From contig NZ_JABMCF010000040.1 in NCBI RefSeq assembly GCF_013359815.1, positions 1 to 64,000 on the forward strand: 64,000 nucleotides of DNA, given 5' to 3'. Positions 1 through 8,629 of this stretch are shown one piece after another (position 1 is the stretch's first letter; every line of letters starts with the position of its first letter). Below the pieces are notes generated by a model that was not told where the DNA came from, made no database searches, and worked only from the letters and a program-made list of their open reading frames with translations. A program made the translations under genes and the position numbers. The stretch comes from Curtobacterium flaccumfaciens (GTDB taxonomy: Bacteria; Actinomycetota; Actinomycetes; Actinomycetales; Microbacteriaceae).

Positions 1-84
1 CACATTCCGAACCCGGAAGCTAAGCCTCTCAGCGCCGATGGTACTGCAAGGGGGACCTTGTGGGAGAGTAGGACGCCGCCGGAC
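1..84 (+). rRNA. rrf: 5S ribosomal RNA, 3' part
   Basis: The first 84 bases match the 3' two thirds of a bacterial 5S rRNA, including the conserved CCGAACCCGGAAG loop region, the GCGCCGATGGTACTGC segment and the terminal GAGAGTAGG...CGCCGG helix. The 5' third lies before the window, so the window opens at the end of an rRNA operon read on the plus strand. The 3' boundary is approximate to a few bases. Confidence 0.95.
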
Positions 85-104
85 TTAACGTAGTAAGAAC
101 AGGG

Positions 105-135
105 AACCCCTGACCATTCGTGGTCAGGGGTTTTC
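105..135 (+). terminator. Intrinsic terminator of the rRNA operon
   Basis: A perfect 12-bp stem (105-116 with 121-132) closed by a TTCG tetraloop runs into a short T tract at 131-134. It sits 20 bases after the 5S end, where an rrn operon terminator is expected. An open frame starting at base 120 would run through this hairpin, so that start is not used for the next gene. Confidence 0.92.
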
Positions 136-212
136 TGCGTTTTGCGGCCCGTTCGGGGTCCTTGTCGAGGGGGTCCGGTCAGGCCGTAGGATCAGCCGAC
201 GACGGAGGAACG

Positions 213-1343
213 ATGACCGAAGCCTGGCCGGCCCTGCCCGACGGCTCCCGACTGGCGCTGCGGGAGATCCTCATCCACGGGGTGCTCTCCCGCGCCGAGA
301 TCGCTCGGTCACTCGGGCTCTCACGGGCGAGTCTCACGCGGGCCATGCGCATCCTCGTGTCACAGCGGCTCGTGGTCGAGGTCGGCACTGATGTGCGCGG
401 TGCCACCGGTCGCCCGTCGGAGCTCCTGCAGGTGAGCAGCGGGCAGTGGGAGTTCCTCGGCATCAAGCTCACGAAGGACCGCCTGTACGCCGCGGTCACG
501 GACCTGGGCGGACGGGTCCTCGCCCTGCACGAAGAGGCGATCGACGACACCGCCGCCGAGTCGCTCGCGGAGCAGATCACGATGGTGCTCGATCGGCTCC
601 GGGATGCGCACCCGGCGATCTGTGCGGTCGGGGTCTCGCTGCCCGGTGACGTCGTGCTGCGCGCGGGGGAGTCCGTCGTCGCGGCGTCGGTGTTCCTCGG
701 GTGGCACGAGGTGCCGTTCGCCCGGATGCTCGAGGAGCGGACGGGGATCGCCACGTTCACGGCGAACGACGTCCACGCGCTCACCGCGAAGGAGCACTGG
801 TTCGGTGCCGGCGCTGGCCGCGGGTCGATGGTGCTCGTGACGGTCGGTGAGGGCCTGGGGCTCGGGCTCATCGCGAACGGGCAGGTCTCCACCGGGGAAC
901 ACGGGCGACTGGGGCGCATCGGGCACCTCCCGGTCCTCGGGGGCGGTCCGGATTGCGGTCTCGGTCACGCCGGGTGCGCCTCGAGCTACCTGCCGAGCCC
1001 GGTCATCGTGCGGAACGCCGGGCACGAGGGGAAGACGTACGACGAGGTGGTCGAGCTCGCGCGGGACGGCGACGAGGGCGCCCTCGCTGCGTTCGAGGAT
1101 GCCGGCCGCGCCCTCGGGGTCCTGCTCGCCACCGCGGTGCACATCGCGGACCCCTCGGCGATCGTGCTGACTGGTGACGGGCTGCCCGTGTACGACCTGG
1201 CGCGGGCGACCGTCGACGAGTCGATGCGAGCCGCACTGGCGCCGTACACCGAGCCGGTCACGGTGGAGGTGCAGCCGTTCGAGTTCTCGGAGTGGGCACG
1301 CGCCGGGGCGGTCCTCGCCATCCGCCGGCTGCTGGGGGAGTGA
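213..1343 (+). CDS. ROK family transcriptional regulator
   Basis: This 376-residue protein has an N-terminal winged helix-turn-helix (about residues 14-58; LSRAEIARSLGLSRASLTRA is the HTH) followed by a ROK sugar-kinase-like domain with the GEGLGLGLIANG signature. ROK repressors bind DNA and are released by a sugar ligand. The usual ROK zinc motif CxCGxxGC is degraded: C248 and C255 remain, but the middle cysteine is Leu250, so structural zinc binding may be altered. The ATG at 213 is chosen because GGAGG stands at 204-208; the longer frame from 120 crosses the rrn terminator. It is followed by the galactosidase genes, so it is the likely repressor of that locus (inference). Confidence 0.88.
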   Translation: MTEAWPALPDGSRLALREILIHGVLSRAEIARSLGLSRASLTRAMRILVSQRLVVEVGTDVRGATGRPSELLQVSSGQWEFLGIKLTKDRLYAAVTDLGGRVLALHEEAIDDTAAESLAEQITMVLDRLRDAHPAICAVGVSLPGDVVLRAGESVVAASVFLGWHEVPFARMLEERTGIATFTANDVHALTAKEHWFGAGAGRGSMVLVTVGEGLGLGLIANGQVSTGEHGRLGRIGHLPVLGGGPDCGLGHAGCASSYLPSPVIVRNAGHEGKTYDEVVELARDGDEGALAAFEDAGRALGVLLATAVHIADPSAIVLTGDGLPVYDLARATVDESMRAALAPYTEPVTVEVQPFEFSEWARAGAVLAIRRLLGE

Positions 1344-1378
1344 GCGACCACGGGTACTGCAGCGGTGTCGGAGCGTTA

Positions 1379-1417
1379 GTTACACACGTTGACAAACGCG
1401 GACGCAGACGGGAGGCT
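1379..1417 (+). promoter_or_regulatory. Promoter and candidate operator of the galactosidase genes
   Basis: A perfect -35 hexamer TTGACA (1389-1394) is followed after 17 bases by GAGGCT (1412-1417), a weak -10 one base away from TAnnnT. An imperfect palindrome, GTTACACACGTTGAC (1379-1393), overlaps the -35 box. It matches 12 of 15 bases with the site inside the promoter at 8564-8578 read on the opposite strand. The position suggests repression by one regulator, most simply the ROK protein encoded just upstream. The site is seen directly; the regulator is inferred. Confidence 0.5.
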
Positions 1418-1447
1418 TGAGCGGTCCACACCATCGAAGGAGATGCC

Positions 1448-3463
1448 GTGACCGCTGCCCCCACCGTCCCGTGGCCGACCGACGGCCTGTCGTTCGGCGG
1501 CGACTACAGCCCGGAACAGTGGCCCCGGGAGACCTGGCTCGAGGACGTCAGACTGATGCGCGAGGCCGGGGTGAACCTGGTCACCGTCGGGGTGTTCTCG
1601 TGGGCACTGCTCGAGCGGTCGCCGGGGGACTTCACGTGGGAATGGCTCGACGACGTCCTCGCGCTGCTGCATCAGAACGGGATCGCGGTGGACCTCGCGA
1701 CGCCGACCGCTGCACCACCGAACTGGCTGCTGACCGCACACCCGGAGATCCTGCCCGTGGACGCCACCGAGCGGCGAGAACGACCCGGTGGGCGACTCGG
1801 GTGGTGCCCGGCGTCCGAGTTGTTCCGGGAGCACGCGCTCCGCATGGTCGACGCGCTGGCCGAGCGGTACGGCCGGCATCCCGCGGTGCGGCTCTGGCAC
1901 GTGAGCAACGAGCTCGGTGGCGGTAACGGCCGGTGCTACTGCGAGGAGTCGGCAGCGGACTTCCGGCACTGGCTCGTCGCGAAGTACGGCGACGTTGAGG
2001 CCGCGAACGATGCCTGGGGCACGGCCTTCTGGGGGCACACGTACACCTCGTTCGACGAGGTCTCGCCGCCGCGCGGGGTGGGCGGGGCGCCGAACCCCGG
2101 GCTCGCGTTGGACTTCGAGCGGTACTCGTCCGACGCCCTGCTGCGCCAGTACGACGCCGAGAAGGCCGTCATCGAACAGCACTCGGAGGTGCCGGTCACG
2201 ACGAACTTCATGGTGGGCGCCGGGTCGCAGGTCGTCGACTACGCCGGGTGGGCGACGCACGTGGCGATCGTCGCCAACGACCACTACACCCTGGTCGACG
2301 ACGCCCGCCGCGAGCAGGACCTCGCGCTGGCCGGTGACCGGATGCGCGGGATGTCGGCAGGCCGCCGTCCCTGGCTGCTCATGGAGCACTCGACGGGGGG
2401 TCCGAGCTGGCAGCAGCGCAACCGCGCCAAGGAACCGGCCGAGCTCGTCCGGAACGCCCTGGCGCACGTCGCGCACGGGTCCGACGGGGCGCTGTTCTTC
2501 CAGTGGCGGGCCTCCACCGCGGGCGCGGAGCAGTTCCACTCGGCGATGCTCCCGCACGCCGGCACCCGCACTCGCATCTGGCGCGAGGTGCTCGCCCTCG
2601 GCCGGGCACTGCAGGCCCTCGCACCCGTCCAGGGCACCCGCGTCGAGCCGGCCCGGGTCGCGATCGTCGTGGACGAGGCCTCCGGGTGGGCCGTGCAGTC
2701 GGGGCTCAAGCCGCACCGGGGCCTGCGCTACGGCCGGGAGCTCCGCGCCTGGCACCGCGCGTTCCACGACCGGCAGGTGCTCACGGACGTGGTCCCCGCC
2801 GACGCCGACCTGGACGGCTACGACGTGGTCGTCGTGCCGACGATGCTCATCGTCGACGATGCGACCGCCGCGCGGCTGTCCGCCGTGGTGGACCGCGGCG
2901 CCACCCTGATCGTCACGTACCTGTCCGGCGTCGCCGACGAGACCGCCCGCATCCGCACCGGCGGCTACCCGGGCGCGTTCCGCGAGGTGCTCGGCGCCTG
3001 GAGCGAGGAGTTCACCCCGCTGCAGCGCGACGAGCGCTGGACCCTCGACGACGGCGAGGTCGTCACCGACTGGGCCGAGGCGGTCGTCCTGGAGGACGCC
3101 GAGTCCGTGCTCCGCTACACCGACGGCCCGCTCGCGGGCCGGGCCGCCGTCACGCGCCGCGCCGTCGGCGGCGGCGCCTGGTACGTGTCCGCGATGCTCG
3201 CGGACGACAGCATCCAACGGCTCGTGGACGGGGTGATCGCGGAGCGGGGGATCCAGCGGACGGTCACCGGGCCTCCCGGCCTGGAGGCGGTGCGTCGCGT
3301 CAGCGACGACGGTTCCGCCTTCCTGTTCCTCGTCAACCACCGTGCTGACGACGTCACGGTCGTCGCGTCCGGGACGGACCTGCTCGACGGGTCCGGCCAC
3401 GGGCCGGACACCGTCGTGCCGGCCGGACGCGTCCGCGTGCTGCGCGAGGAGCGGGCCTCGTGA
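1448..3463 (+). CDS. Beta-galactosidase, glycoside hydrolase family 42
   Basis: The 671-residue protein removes terminal beta-linked galactose and has the normal length and layout of GH42: a TIM barrel beginning with GGDYSPEQWP, then a trimerisation domain and a small beta domain. The acid/base is Glu155 in HVSNELGG and the nucleophile is Glu313 in LLMEHSTG. There is no signal peptide, so it works in the cytoplasm on imported oligosaccharides. The start is GTG 1448 with GAAGGAGA at 1436-1443. Its stop overlaps the GTG of the next gene by four bases (GTGA), so the two are translationally coupled. Confidence 0.93.
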   Translation: MTAAPTVPWPTDGLSFGGDYSPEQWPRETWLEDVRLMREAGVNLVTVGVFSWALLERSPGDFTWEWLDDVLALLHQNGIAVDLATPTAAPPNWLLTAHPEILPVDATERRERPGGRLGWCPASELFREHALRMVDALAERYGRHPAVRLWHVSNELGGGNGRCYCEESAADFRHWLVAKYGDVEAANDAWGTAFWGHTYTSFDEVSPPRGVGGAPNPGLALDFERYSSDALLRQYDAEKAVIEQHSEVPVTTNFMVGAGSQVVDYAGWATHVAIVANDHYTLVDDARREQDLALAGDRMRGMSAGRRPWLLMEHSTGGPSWQQRNRAKEPAELVRNALAHVAHGSDGALFFQWRASTAGAEQFHSAMLPHAGTRTRIWREVLALGRALQALAPVQGTRVEPARVAIVVDEASGWAVQSGLKPHRGLRYGRELRAWHRAFHDRQVLTDVVPADADLDGYDVVVVPTMLIVDDATAARLSAVVDRGATLIVTYLSGVADETARIRTGGYPGAFREVLGAWSEEFTPLQRDERWTLDDGEVVTDWAEAVVLEDAESVLRYTDGPLAGRAAVTRRAVGGGAWYVSAMLADDSIQRLVDGVIAERGIQRTVTGPPGLEAVRRVSDDGSAFLFLVNHRADDVTVVASGTDLLDGSGHGPDTVVPAGRVRVLREERAS

Positions 3464-5619
3464 CCGTCGTGGAGCGCGAGTCGACAGCCGTCGGTGCACG
3501 CGATCGACGGGTGCACGTGCTGCGATCAGCCGGGGTGTCGCTGGTGCTGGCGTCCGCGGCGGACGGGCTGCCCGAGGTGCTGCACTGGGGTCGGGACGTC
3601 GGGCCCGTCGCGCCGGACGATGCGGCCGACCTGCTGCTCGCACTCGGCCGGCCGCTCGGACCGAGTGCGCTCGACGCGCGGTGGCCGCTCACGGTGCTGC
3701 CGACCGAGCGCGACGGGTGGGAGGGTCGACCGGGGATCGCCGGGCACGTGGACGGGATGCCGCTCGTGCCGCGGTGGCTCGACGTGGTGGTGATCGGTGA
3801 CGACGAGCGGATCGTCGTGACCGCGGAGTCGGACTCGTTGGCGCTCCGGAGCGAGTTCGCGCTCGACTCCGCGGGGGTGCTGCGGGTGCGGCACACGGTG
3901 ACGAACACCCACGCCGAGCCCGTGCACGTGCAGGCGCTCGAGGCGACGCTGCCGGTGGGGGAGCGGATCACCGAGGTGCTCGACCTGGGCGGACGGTGGA
4001 CCCGTGAGCGCACACCCCAGCGCCGGGCGGCGACGGCCGGGAGCCACGCGCGGGAGAGCCGTCGCGGGCGGACGGGCCACGACTCGCCGACGTTGCTCGT
4101 GCTCGGGACGCCCGGGTTCTCAGACGCCGAGGGTGAGCTGTGGGCGGTGCACCTGGCCTGGAGCGCCGACTCCGTGTACCGGTACGACCAGCTCGCCGAG
4201 GCGCGACCGCTGCTCGGCGCCGGAGAACTGCTGCGTGCCGGCGAGGTCGTGCTCGGCGAAGGGGACTCGTTCGCTTCCCCTGATGCGGTGTTCGTGTGGA
4301 GCGACACCGGGATCGACGGGCTGTCCGACCGCCTGCACGACTCGTTGCGAAGGCGCCCGGGGCACCCGCGACGACCCCGGCCCGTGGTGCTCAACACGTG
4401 GGAGGCCGTCTACTACCGGCAGGAGCTCGAACCCCTGGTGGCCCTCGCCGAGACGGCGGCGGACATCGGGGTCGAGCGGTTCGTGCTCGACGACGGGTGG
4501 TTCCTCGGCCGGCGGTCGGACTCGACCTCGCTCGGGGACTGGCGCGTCGACCCGACCGTGTGGCCGGACGGGCTGGCACCGCTCGTCGACCGGGTGCGTG
4601 CGCTCGGCATGGAGTTCGGCCTGTGGTTCGAGCCCGAGATGGTCAGCCCGGTGTCCGAGCTGGCGGTGGCACACCCCGAGTGGATGCTGCAGCGCCCCGA
4701 GGACGACGTCCGCACGTGGCGGAACCAGTACGTGCTCGACATGGCGAACCCGCTGGCCCGGCACCACGTGCTCGAGAGCATGTCCCGCGTGATCGGCGAG
4801 CACCACGTCGACTTCGTGAAGTGGGACCAGAACCGGGACATCGTGCACGCGGTGCACGCGGGACGCGCCGGCATCGACGCGCACACCCGCGGCGTGTACG
4901 CGTTGATGGACGAGCTGCGTGCACGGCACCCGTGGCTCGAGATCGAGGCGTGCGCGAGCGGCGGTGCCCGGATCGACCTCGGCGTGCTCGAGCGCACCGA
5001 CCGGGTGTGGCCGTCGGACTCGAACGACGCCTTCGAGCGACTGCCGATCCAGCGCTGGACCGAGGCGCTGCTCCCACTCGAGCTGATCGGCTCGCACGTC
5101 GGGCCGGAGATCTCGCACACCACGGGCCGGCACCTCGACCTGGACTTCCGGATGGCGGTGTCGCTGTTCGGCTCGGCCGGCATCGAGACCGACATCACGA
5201 AGTTGTCGCCCGAGGAGCTCGACCGGCTCCGGGCCTGGACGGCGCTGTACCGACGGGAGCGCGGGCTGCTGCACACCGGGCGGCTGCGGCACCTGGACCT
5301 CGGGGACCCGGGGACGGTGGCGACCTCGGTGGTCGCCACCGACCGTTCGCGGGCGCTGGTGCGGGTGGCGCGGACGGAGACGGGGCCGAGGTCGTTGCCG
5401 GTGCCGCTCCGGGTGCGTGGACTCGACCGGTCGCGGCGCTACCGGCTCGCTCCGGTGTCCGGGCTCGCTGTGCCGCGTGGGCTCGACATGGTGCCGCCGG
5501 AGTGGCTCGTGCGCGGACACCTGGAACTGACCGGCGCCGTGCTCGAGGACGTCGGCGCCCGGCTGCCACTCCTCGCACCCGCGACCGCGATCGTGCTGGA
5601 GCTCCGCGCGATCGACTGA
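3460..5619 (+). CDS. Alpha-galactosidase, glycoside hydrolase family 36
   Basis: The 719-residue cytoplasmic enzyme removes alpha-1,6-galactose from raffinose-type sugars or galactomannan fragments. It shows the GH36 pattern: N-terminal beta-supersandwich, a (beta/alpha)8 barrel with FVLDDGWFLGRR and GLWFEPEMVSP, nucleophile Asp456 in FVKWDQNRD and acid/base Asp520 in WPSDSNDAFERLP. It overlaps the preceding beta-galactosidase by four bases. It is one of two GH36 enzymes in the locus; the other, at 14234, differs greatly in sequence. The substrate is inferred from the family and context. Confidence 0.93.
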   Translation: MTVVERESTAVGARDRRVHVLRSAGVSLVLASAADGLPEVLHWGRDVGPVAPDDAADLLLALGRPLGPSALDARWPLTVLPTERDGWEGRPGIAGHVDGMPLVPRWLDVVVIGDDERIVVTAESDSLALRSEFALDSAGVLRVRHTVTNTHAEPVHVQALEATLPVGERITEVLDLGGRWTRERTPQRRAATAGSHARESRRGRTGHDSPTLLVLGTPGFSDAEGELWAVHLAWSADSVYRYDQLAEARPLLGAGELLRAGEVVLGEGDSFASPDAVFVWSDTGIDGLSDRLHDSLRRRPGHPRRPRPVVLNTWEAVYYRQELEPLVALAETAADIGVERFVLDDGWFLGRRSDSTSLGDWRVDPTVWPDGLAPLVDRVRALGMEFGLWFEPEMVSPVSELAVAHPEWMLQRPEDDVRTWRNQYVLDMANPLARHHVLESMSRVIGEHHVDFVKWDQNRDIVHAVHAGRAGIDAHTRGVYALMDELRARHPWLEIEACASGGARIDLGVLERTDRVWPSDSNDAFERLPIQRWTEALLPLELIGSHVGPEISHTTGRHLDLDFRMAVSLFGSAGIETDITKLSPEELDRLRAWTALYRRERGLLHTGRLRHLDLGDPGTVATSVVATDRSRALVRVARTETGPRSLPVPLRVRGLDRSRRYRLAPVSGLAVPRGLDMVPPEWLVRGHLELTGAVLEDVGARLPLLAPATAIVLELRAID

Positions 5620-5670
5620 GCGCCGTCAGCCGCGCTGTTTCGGCGGGGGAAGCGTTTCCTGGTCGGCGAC

Positions 5671-5720
5671 GTGACGGTTCCGGTTCGCGATCCTCGGGGA
5701 TCGTGAACCAGAACCGTCAC
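5671..5720. repeat. 50-bp palindrome, copy 1 (REP-like)
   Basis: Two 23-base arms (5671-5693 and 5698-5720) pair around a four-base loop and begin and end GTGACGGTTC / GAACCGTCAC. It lies between the convergent alpha-galactosidase and beta-mannosidase genes, where it could stop transcription from both sides, but there is no T tract. Related copies are at 5869, 20128 and 53541. Confidence 0.85.
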
Positions 5721-5868
5721 GCGCCGAGAGGAAATGTCCGTCGCGGGGCGATCGGTGGGGTGGCGCGCGGTGCACGAGGCGCGGTGCGGGACGGTCCCTC
5801 CGTCCGCGGGCTTCGGTGCTGCGGGCTGCCGGGTTGCGGGTGCAGCGGAGGTGTGCGGGCGTGCTCGG

Positions 5869-5918
5869 GTGACGGTTCCGGTTCGCGAACCCGGGGGATC
5901 GTGAACCGGAACCGTCAG
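5869..5918. repeat. 50-bp palindrome, copy 2 (REP-like)
   Basis: This is a second copy of the same palindrome, 150 bases after copy 1 in the same convergent gap; the arm ends carry small differences. The remaining gap sequence (5620-5957) holds no plausible gene: open frames through it are GC-rich shadows. Confidence 0.82.
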
Positions 5919-5957
5919 CGGCGCGAGGGAACGTCGCCGCCCCCCAGGGCACCTGGG

Positions 5958-8513
5958 TCAGGGCAGGAGCGAACCCGCGTGGCGGAGGACGAGCGGGTGG
6001 ACGAGCTCCTGTGCAGCGATGCCCGGCGCGCCCGTCACCGTGAAGGTCACGGACTCGCCGGGGAGCAGGGACACCAGGCCGTCGTCGACCCGGGCGGCCG
6101 CATCCACGCGGTCGGGGAACAGCGAGACGTCGCGCGCGTACGCCGTCGCCGTCACGGTGACCGTTGCGCCGTCCTCCGTCGCCGACACCACCGTGGACAG
6201 GGGCGAGGGCTCGAGTGCCTGGTCGACGACCTCGGCGAAGTCGTGCACGGTGCGGGTGCCGGCTCCCGTGACGACGAGGACCTCGGAACCGGGGTCGCCC
6301 GGTGCCGCGAGCGACGACGGCAGCTGCACCCGGTCGGCATCGGCGGGGGCGGCCGCGAGCATGAACGACGACGACTCGAGCACGGCGCCGTCGAAGGCGA
6401 CGCGGGAGACCGTGACCTCGTCCGCGACCGGCGCCCCGGACGCGTTGACGAGGACGACGTCGAGACCTCCGTCGCCGTCGCCGTCACCGCCCTGGGCACC
6501 GGACGACGGCTGCACGGTGAGCAGCACGGGCTGGTAGGCCTGCCGGACGGCGTACCAGACGGGCTTCCGGATGCCGGCGTGGTCGACGAGGGCCCACGAG
6601 ACCACGGGCCAGTCGTCGTTGAGCTGCCAGACGACCATGCCGGTGTTGTCGGGCGTGCGGGAGCGGAACCACTCCATGCCGAAGCGGATCGCGTGCGCCT
6701 GGTTGAGCTGCGCGGCGAAGTGCCAGTCCTCGATGGAGGCCGGCTCGGGCAGGTGCCCGCGCATGCCGTCGGCGAGCTTCCGGTTGCCCTGGTCGGCCTT
6801 CTGGTGCACGAGCATCTCGTGGCCGTCGGGGTCGAGGGGCTCGTCGTGCACCACCGCGGTCAGGGTCGACCACGCCGGCGGGCCCTGGAACCCGAACTCG
6901 GCGACGAACCGCGGCTCCCAGTCGGCGTAGGCGCGGTAGTCGAGCCGGTTCCAGACGTCCCAGATGTGCACGCTGCCGTTCCGCTGGTCGTTCGGCGTCA
7001 GGTACTCGTCGAACGAGAACGGGCTGCCCGGCGTGTACGGCCGGGTCGGGTCCGGCTCGGCGACGACCGACGGCAGCAGGGAACGGTAGTAGCCGTTGCC
7101 CCAGGTGCGGCCGACGAGCGACGGCCGCCAGCCCCACTCGGCGTAGGCGACGAGGTTCTCGTTGTTGCCGTTCCACACCACGAGCGACGGGTGCGGGCTG
7201 AGGCGGGTGACGGCCTCGCGGACCTCGGGCTCGACCTCGTCGGCGAGCCAGGGCTCCTCGGCGTAGGCAGCACAGGCGAACAGGAAGTCCTGCCACACCA
7301 GGACGCCGAGCTCGTCGCACCGGTCGTACAGGTCGTCGGACTCGTAGATGCCGCCGCCCCAGATGCGCAGCAGGTTCATGTTCGCGTCGATCGCGTCCTG
7401 GATCCGGTCCGCGTAGCGCTCGGGCGTCATCGCGGTCAGGTAGGCGTGGTCGGGGATCCAGTTCGCCCCGCGCACCATGACCGGACGGCCGTTGACGCGG
7501 AGCAGGAACGGCGCGCCGCCGGCGTCGGCAGCGGTGTCGAGCGTGACGGTGCGGAATCCGACGCGGCCGGTCCATACGTCGTCGCCGACCTCGACCCGGA
7601 CGTCGTACAGCGGCTGGTCGCCCTCGCCGCGGGGCCACCAGACGGCGACGTCGGGGACCTCGAGGCGGACGGTCGCGGCGCCGTCGACGACGGGACGTGC
7701 GCCGACGACCCGGCCGGCGGTGTCGGAACCGGCGTGTCCTGCGGACGCGGGGTGCGGGGCCAGGGTGATCCGGGCCTCCAGGCCGGTGCCCGCGGAACCG
7801 TCCGCGGACGCGACGGGCGCGCTGCCGATGGCCTGCGAGAAGGAGCCCGTGGAGCCGGCGTGCTCGACGTCGACGTGGGTCGTCAGCACCCCGGTGGTGC
7901 CGTCGAGGTCGACGAGCGGGCGGACGGCCGCGATGCGGACGCCGCTCCAGGACTCGATGCCGATCGACTTCCAGATGCCGCTCGTGGCGACGTCGACGCC
8001 CCAGTCCCACCCGAAGTTCGACGCGTTCTTGCGGAGCGCGTTGTAGGGGTGGTGGTTGACGTGCGGCAGCTCGCCGCCGTGCAGGGCGGACAGCCGCTCG
8101 GCGGCGGGGACGGGCGCGTCGAACGTGACGACGAGCTCGTTCGCGCCCGGTCGGAGCAGGTGCCCGACGGGGAACCGGTACGAGCGGTGTTGGTTGGCGG
8201 TCGTCGCGACGACGATGCCGTTGAGCTCGATCGTGGCGAGGGTGTCGAGGCCCTCGGCGACGAGGTCGTGGCGGGTCTCGTCCGGCGCGGTCCACTCGAA
8301 GGTGCGGCGGTAGCGCCAGACGGTGTCGCCGATCCACTGGGTGGCGGCCTCGCCGTCGCCGTCGAACGGGTCGGGGATCCGGCCGGCCCGCAGCAGGTCG
8401 GTGTGCACGCAGCCGGGGACCTGCGCCTCGACCGGTTCGCGGTGCTCCGCCGACTGCTCGGGCCCGGTCACCGCCTCGAGGGTCCACGTGCCGTCCAGGG
8501 TGGTCCGCTCCAT
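5958..8513 (-). CDS. Beta-mannosidase, glycoside hydrolase family 2
   Basis: The 851-residue protein has the GH2 order: sugar-binding jelly roll, immunoglobulin-like domain, TIM barrel (beginning near RGANWIPDHAYL), then C-terminal beta domains. The acid/base is Glu452 in WNGNNENL and the nucleophile is Glu539 in VAEFGFQGP. The NGNNEN and EFGFQ contexts are those of beta-mannosidases rather than beta-galactosidases or glucuronidases. It has no signal peptide. It is transcribed away from the ABC importer genes across a shared control region, suggesting that imported manno-oligosaccharides, possibly galactosylated, are trimmed here together with the GH36 enzymes. Confidence 0.92.
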   Translation of the reverse strand: MERTTLDGTWTLEAVTGPEQSAEHREPVEAQVPGCVHTDLLRAGRIPDPFDGDGEAATQWIGDTVWRYRRTFEWTAPDETRHDLVAEGLDTLATIELNGIVVATTANQHRSYRFPVGHLLRPGANELVVTFDAPVPAAERLSALHGGELPHVNHHPYNALRKNASNFGWDWGVDVATSGIWKSIGIESWSGVRIAAVRPLVDLDGTTGVLTTHVDVEHAGSTGSFSQAIGSAPVASADGSAGTGLEARITLAPHPASAGHAGSDTAGRVVGARPVVDGAATVRLEVPDVAVWWPRGEGDQPLYDVRVEVGDDVWTGRVGFRTVTLDTAADAGGAPFLLRVNGRPVMVRGANWIPDHAYLTAMTPERYADRIQDAIDANMNLLRIWGGGIYESDDLYDRCDELGVLVWQDFLFACAAYAEEPWLADEVEPEVREAVTRLSPHPSLVVWNGNNENLVAYAEWGWRPSLVGRTWGNGYYRSLLPSVVAEPDPTRPYTPGSPFSFDEYLTPNDQRNGSVHIWDVWNRLDYRAYADWEPRFVAEFGFQGPPAWSTLTAVVHDEPLDPDGHEMLVHQKADQGNRKLADGMRGHLPEPASIEDWHFAAQLNQAHAIRFGMEWFRSRTPDNTGMVVWQLNDDWPVVSWALVDHAGIRKPVWYAVRQAYQPVLLTVQPSSGAQGGDGDGDGGLDVVLVNASGAPVADEVTVSRVAFDGAVLESSSFMLAAAPADADRVQLPSSLAAPGDPGSEVLVVTGAGTRTVHDFAEVVDQALEPSPLSTVVSATEDGATVTVTATAYARDVSLFPDRVDAAARVDDGLVSLLPGESVTFTVTGAPGIAAQELVHPLVLRHAGSLLP

Positions 8514-8551
8514 TGCGTCTCCTCATCGTTACGGGGCCGTGACCCGACCCC

Positions 8552-8580
8552 TTGACCGCCTTAGTTTACGCGTGTAACAA
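8552..8580 (+). promoter_or_regulatory. Promoter and operator of the ABC importer operon
   Basis: TTGACC (8552-8557) and TAACAA (8575-8580) are separated by exactly 17 bases. The imperfect palindrome GTTTACGCGTGTAAC (8564-8578) fills the spacer and overlaps the -10 box, a classic repressor position. It is the reverse-strand relative of the site at 1379-1393. The gap is shared with the divergent beta-mannosidase gene, which may be under the same control. Confidence 0.6.
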
Positions 8581-8629
8581 TCACGCTCACAACGTGGACC
8601 CTGCGACGACGCAGACCGAGAGGACAACG

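Noticed and set aside
4296-8555. A very long plus-strand open frame of about 1400 codons
   Set aside because: It is the complementary or alternate frame of the GH36 and GH2 genes, with Arg/Gly/Ala-rich shadow composition and no domains.
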